Made by a program: the position numbers and the translations under genes. The notes beneath the pieces are model-generated. The model saw nothing but the letters and a program-made list of their open reading frames with translations, searched no databases and was not told the origin of the DNA. A stretch of 10,219 nucleotides of DNA from Candidatus Sumerlaeota bacterium (GTDB taxonomy: Bacteria; Sumerlaeota; Sumerlaeia; JADFCT01): the NCBI GenBank assembly GCA_026398575.1, contig JAPLSP010000339.1, forward strand, positions 1 through 10,219, written 5' to 3'. How positions within the stretch are numbered: the first letter of the stretch is position 1; each line of letters begins with the position of its first letter. Positions 6,726 through 10,219 of the stretch are shown here, piece by piece.

Positions 6726-8822
6726 CTAGCGCTTGACCCGGAGAAAGAGATAGACCATCGGGCGGATCATTTTCCACCAGTCTTGGAAAGGGCGGATTTT
6801 CGAATACGAGGCGCGCTGCTTGGATGTCTTCGCGGGATAACGCTTGTGCACGGCGACTTCGGCGACGGGATAACCCAGGACGAACGCCTTGAAATGGATG
6901 TAGTATTCCAGTTCGTACCGCTCCAGCCACTTCTGCCCGATATCAACGCCCGGCTCGTCGAAGAAATCCAGCCGGTAGGCGCGGAAGCCGTTCGTCAGGT
7001 CCGTGCAGCGATGCGGCGAGAACAGATTGAAGATCGCGGAATAGAGTTGGATGGCGATCCATCGAAAGAGCGGCGTGTTTTCGTGATAGCCTCTTTCCAG
7101 GAAGCGCGAACCCTGCACATAGACCGCGCCCTCCTCGATGACCGGACGCATCACCTGCCGGATCTCCTTCGGATCGTCCTTGCCGTTGCCCGCCATGACG
7201 ACGATCACGTGATACCCGTTGCGCCGCCCGTAGTTGATGACGTCGCGAATGCCGGCGCCGACGCCCATGTTGACCTCATGCCGGATGATCTCCACCGGGT
7301 ACTGATGAATGAGATCCTCGGTGCCGTCATTCGAGCCGTCATCCGCCAGCACGACGCGATCCACGGCGTCGAAAGTGAATTCATCGAGGAGGCGTTTGAT
7401 TTTCTCTTTTTCATTATAGACCGGGATGCAAACGAGCGTGCGGACTTTTTTCGGCAGTGGCGGCAGCGCGCGCGGCCGCAGCCTCAGGCGGAACGCAAAC
7501 GCTGCGATTCCCGCGCCCGCCAGTGCCGCAAAGTAGGGGTCCGAGGACATCCGATAGCGCGAATGCGCCGTGCAGGCTCCGATCAGCAATACGGCGGGAT
7601 AGAGCGTGAGGAACAGGAACAAGCTGAATTGCTTCCACGACCGCGAGCGCCACGTCCAGACAAGTCCGATCAATCCGAGCGCGTAAACCGCCGACAGCGC
7701 GGCCCATTGCGCTACCGCCCAAATACCGAACACCGGTTTTTCCCACGCGGGCAGTGGTCCCAATTCCGTGCGCCGGTGAAACAGCGCTTGGTAAAACGCC
7801 GCGTTGGCGCCGAAATGAAGCGCGAAGAAACTTTTGACCGCCGCCCAGGCGAACAGCCCCGGATGTTCGAGGATGATCCGTTTGGCCAGCTGTGCCGCCT
7901 CCTCCTGGCGCTGGCCCTCTGTCCATCGTTTGCCTTGAGACGCTTGCTCCAGTTTCTGCAATTCCCTGTAAAGATCGTTTTTGGCCTCTTCAAAGCTCAT
8001 GCCGGATTCGAGCATCCGCACCGACGCGGCGCGCGATTCGAGCAGGTTATAGCCGCCGATCGTCGCGACCGAAGCCGCGCCCGCGATTTTCTGGTTGCGC
8101 AGCATCCATGCGCCCACTGGCGCCCCATACGCAACGCCCCAGACCAGCAGCGCGACGATCAGCCGGGGGGGCTTTCGCGCCAGCGCCACCACCAGAAAAA
8201 TAATCACTCCCACCCATACGAATACTCCGAATGGCCGCGCCAAAACCGACGCGGCGATCAACAAACCGCTCAATGCCGGCAAGGCCCAATTGCCGTCTTC
8301 CGTGAATTTCCAGAGGCAGTAAATTCCCGCCACCAACAGGAAGGCGTAGAGCGTTTCGGTCAGGAGCAGATTGTTGTGATAGATATGCGTGGGATCGAGC
8401 GCCACCAACGCCGCCGCCCACAAACCCGCGTAAGGATGAAACGCCCGCGCCGCCAGCCAATAGGTGAGATAGATCGTCGCCAGCGCGAGCGCGATCTGGA
8501 TCAGGATGACGGCGGCTGCGCGCTGACCAAAGAGGGCGAACACGCCCGCCATGAACGCCGGATAGCCTGGCGTGCGAAATGTTTCGGGCGCAGCGCCGGG
8601 ATCGGGCGACTGCAGGAATGTGCCCTGCTTGAGCAGCGCTAGAGCGGAATTCCAATATCCGGGCGTGTCCGGCTCATAAAACAGCCGCGCGTCCGTGGCG
8701 AAAAAGAAGAACACGCCCAGCCGCAGCGCCGCGGCCACGATCAGGATCGCCGCCAAAGGATGATTGCGAAGCCGCAAACCGAAACTCATGGGATTGCCGC
8801 CGGCGCGCCTTGATGCATTCAT
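6726..8822 (-). CDS. Fusion of GT39-like membrane glycosyltransferase and GT2 polyprenyl-phosphate sugar synthase-like domain
   Basis: Protein of 698 residues in two parts. Residues about 15-450 form a multi-helix GT-C membrane domain of the PMT_2/ArnT kind, which moves a sugar from a polyprenyl-phosphate donor to an acceptor on the outer face. Its hallmarks are the first-loop acidic motif EPDTPGYW (50-57), RTPGYPAF (83-90), LLTETLYAF (153-161) and SRYRM (421-425). A charged soluble stretch lies at about 276-318. Residues about 460-698 form a GT2 domain like DPM1: CIPVYNE (465-471), DDGSNDGT (494-501), DLTNGFRAYR (608-617) and a conserved tail around KWLERYELEYY (631-641). The usual DxD-type site reads MAGNGKDDP (543-551), so the first aspartates are replaced while D549 and D550 remain. 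No membrane helices follow the GT2 part. The start at 8822 overlaps the upstream stop as ATGA, with GGAAAG 6 bases before it, which implies translational coupling. The sugar and acceptor are unknown. Confidence 0.85.
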   Translation of the reverse strand: MNASRRAGGNPMSFGLRLRNHPLAAILIVAAALRLGVFFFFATDARLFYEPDTPGYWNSALALLKQGTFLQSPDPGAAPETFRTPGYPAFMAGVFALFGQRAAAVILIQIALALATIYLTYWLAARAFHPYAGLWAAALVALDPTHIYHNNLLLTETLYAFLLVAGIYCLWKFTEDGNWALPALSGLLIAASVLARPFGVFVWVGVIIFLVVALARKPPRLIVALLVWGVAYGAPVGAWMLRNQKIAGAASVATIGGYNLLESRAASVRMLESGMSFEEAKNDLYRELQKLEQASQGKRWTEGQRQEEAAQLAKRIILEHPGLFAWAAVKSFFALHFGANAAFYQALFHRRTELGPLPAWEKPVFGIWAVAQWAALSAVYALGLIGLVWTWRSRSWKQFSLFLFLTLYPAVLLIGACTAHSRYRMSSDPYFAALAGAGIAAFAFRLRLRPRALPPLPKKVRTLVCIPVYNEKEKIKRLLDEFTFDAVDRVVLADDGSNDGTEDLIHQYPVEIIRHEVNMGVGAGIRDVINYGRRNGYHVIVVMAGNGKDDPKEIRQVMRPVIEEGAVYVQGSRFLERGYHENTPLFRWIAIQLYSAIFNLFSPHRCTDLTNGFRAYRLDFFDEPGVDIGQKWLERYELEYYIHFKAFVLGYPVAEVAVHKRYPAKTSKQRASYSKIRPFQDWWKMIRPMVYLFLRVKR

Positions 8823-10219
8823 GAAGCGCTTTCCAGGAACTTGCGAACTGTCGCACAGACATACGCCACCTCGTCATCAGTCAGGCACGGATGCATCGGC
8901 AGCGAGACAATCCGTTTGCACAGCGCCTCGGTGACGGGCAGGCTGGCCGCCGCGCCCCCGGTGGACTGATACGCCGCCTGCTGATGGATGGGAATCGGAT
9001 AATGGATTCCCGCCTCAACGCCGTTGGCTTTCAGGAAGTCGAGCATCGCATCGCGGCGGTCCGTCTGGATGACGTAGAGGTGATAGACGTGTTCCTCGGC
9101 GCCCGGATCCTCGGGCAGCGTGACGCCTTCGGCCCCAGCCAGTCCCTTGCGATAGAGCGCGGCGATCTCGCGCCGGCGGTCGTTCCATCGGTCGAGGAAC
9201 GGCAGTTTGCGCAGCAGGATTGCGGCCTGCATTTCGTCCAGGCGCGCGTTGGTCCCGAGGTAGTCGTGATGATATTTCGTGTGGCCGCCGTGATCGCGCA
9301 GCGCGCGGATATGCTTGGCCATGTCGTCGTCATTCGTCGTGATGCCGCCGGCCTCGCCGCAGGCGCCCAGGTTCTTTGAGAAATAAAACGAGAAGGCGGC
9401 GGCGTCGCCGAGCGCGCCGGCCCGCTTGCCCTGGTAGATCGCGCCGTGCGCCTGGCAGGAATCTTCGAGGACGCGCAATCCGTGCTTTTTGGCCGCGCGG
9501 CAGATCTCGTCCATATTGGCCGCGCGCCCGTAGAGATGAACCGGCAGGATCACCTTGGTCTTCTTTGTGATGGCTTTTTCCAGCGCGCGAGCGTCCATCG
9601 TCATCGCCTTCGGGTCCACGTCCACGAATACCGCCGTGGCGCCGATCAGGGCGATGGCTTCCCACGTCGCGACGAAGGTGTGCGAGACGGTGATCACCTC
9701 GTCGCCCGGTCCGACGCCGAGCGCGCGCAGGGCCAGCACAAGCGCGTCCGTCCCCGAGCCGACGCCGATGCAATGCTTGACGCCGCAGTATTCGGCAAAG
9801 GCCTTCTCGAAGTTTTGCACATTGGGTCCGAGGAATAGGCGCATGCTCTTCAGAATATTGCCGAATTCCTCCATGACGTCCCGCTCGATAGGCTCGAACA
9901 TTCCCCGCAGGTCCACGAATTTGACGCGCCGCTGCGCCGGAGCGGCAGCGGCTTTTGAGGCCGGAGAGTCGGGGACCGGGCGGATGACGTGCGCCGGAAC
10001 GCCGTCGGCAATCGTATGGGCCGGCACGTCGCGCGTGACCACGGCGCCCGCGCCGATGATGGCGCCTTCGCCGATCGTCACGCCGCCGCGAATCGTCGCG
10101 CCGCTGCCGATCGAAGCGCCGCGCCCCACGCGCGTCGCCAGGCACTTCCAGTCCGCTTCCGATTGCATCGAGCCGTCCGGATTGACGGCGCGCGGGTAGT
10201 TGTCATTGATGAAGCAAAC
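8819..10219 (-). CDS. Fusion of LbH acetyltransferase (WbpD-like, partial) and DegT/DnrJ/EryC1/StrS aminotransferase (WbpE-like)
   Basis: The frame is open to the right edge, so the true start is outside. Seventeen more residues precede the first visible ATG (10168), including NDNYPRAVNPDGS, a close match to the conserved segment of WbpD/WlbB acetyltransferases. Numbered from that ATG, residues 14-63 hold hexapeptide repeats of a left-handed beta-helix (VGRGASIGSGATI, ending GVPAHVI). After an Ala/Pro-rich linker (66-80), residues 81-449 are a complete PLP aminotransferase: FVDL opening, GSGTDAL (137-143), LEDSCQAHGA (234-243, with D236 expected to bind the pyridine nitrogen) and FYFSKNLGA, whose K265 should be the PLP lysine. 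In the WbpB-WbpE-WbpD route these two activities act in turn, amination at C3 and then N-acetylation, on a UDP-GlcNAc-derived uronic acid. Here one polypeptide carries both. The exact sugar is inferred. The stop overlaps the next gene by 4 bp. Confidence 0.88.
   Translation of the reverse strand, partial: VCFINDNYPRAVNPDGSMQSEADWKCLATRVGRGASIGSGATIRGGVTIGEGAIIGAGAVVTRDVPAHTIADGVPAHVIRPVPDSPASKAAAAPAQRRVKFVDLRGMFEPIERDVMEEFGNILKSMRLFLGPNVQNFEKAFAEYCGVKHCIGVGSGTDALVLALRALGVGPGDEVITVSHTFVATWEAIALIGATAVFVDVDPKAMTMDARALEKAITKKTKVILPVHLYGRAANMDEICRAAKKHGLRVLEDSCQAHGAIYQGKRAGALGDAAAFSFYFSKNLGACGEAGGITTNDDDMAKHIRALRDHGGHTKYHHDYLGTNARLDEMQAAILLRKLPFLDRWNDRRREIAALYRKGLAGAEGVTLPEDPGAEEHVYHLYVIQTDRRDAMLDFLKANGVEAGIHYPIPIHQQAAYQSTGGAAASLPVTEALCKRIVSLPMHPCLTDDEVAYVCATVRKFLESAS

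Noticed and set aside
6579..8642. Open frame of 687 codons on the + strand opposite the glycosyltransferase fusion
   Set aside because: Its translation is rich in R, Q, D and H with no recognisable domain, while the opposite strand carries clear GT-C and GT2 motifs. It is a by-product of GC-rich codon bias.

Overview
The window is a GC-rich bacterial segment with dense coding and no RNA gene, transposase, CRISPR array or phage gene that I can see. The best lineage hints are the secreted PQQ-type beta-propeller protein at the left end, whose layout (Rossmann-like N-terminus followed by propeller repeats) is one I associate with planctomycetes and relatives, and a membrane protein resembling DUF3352-type proteins. 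I would place it in or near the Planctomycetes-Verrucomicrobia-Lentisphaerae/Kiritimatiellae group or a similar environmental phylum. This is an inference from protein style only.

Layout. The left third (107-3634) reads rightward: a large exported beta-propeller protein, then a small retropepsin-like aspartic protease that is clearly more AT-rich than its neighbours. The right two thirds (3689-10219) read leftward and look like one transcription unit entering from beyond the right edge. In transcription order it holds a sugar-modifying fusion (left-handed beta-helix acetyltransferase plus DegT-type aminotransferase, start outside the window), a second fusion overlapping it by 4 bp (GT39-like membrane glycosyltransferase plus GT2 polyprenyl-phosphate sugar synthase-like domain), a UbiA-family decaprenyl-phosphate phosphoribosyltransferase homologue, and a membrane-anchored protein of unknown function. 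The two blocks converge at about 3635-3688.

How the genes may work together. The leftward block reads as lipid-linked sugar chemistry. The first fusion could make an acetamido nucleotide sugar. The second joins a domain type that loads a sugar on polyprenyl phosphate to a domain type that spends such a donor across the membrane. The UbiA protein would make polyprenyl-phosphoribose. The likely output is a modified cell-surface glycan or glycoprotein. Substrates are not determined by the sequence.

The most unusual non-gene signal is a set of three different short-period tandem repeats (units of 7, 9 and 8 bp). All are pyrimidine-rich on the + strand and spaced about 0.8-1.0 kb apart in the leftward block. 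One sits in frame inside the DUF3352-like gene next to a 52-base tract that is 51/52 pyrimidine; the other two lie in the gaps on either side of the UbiA gene.
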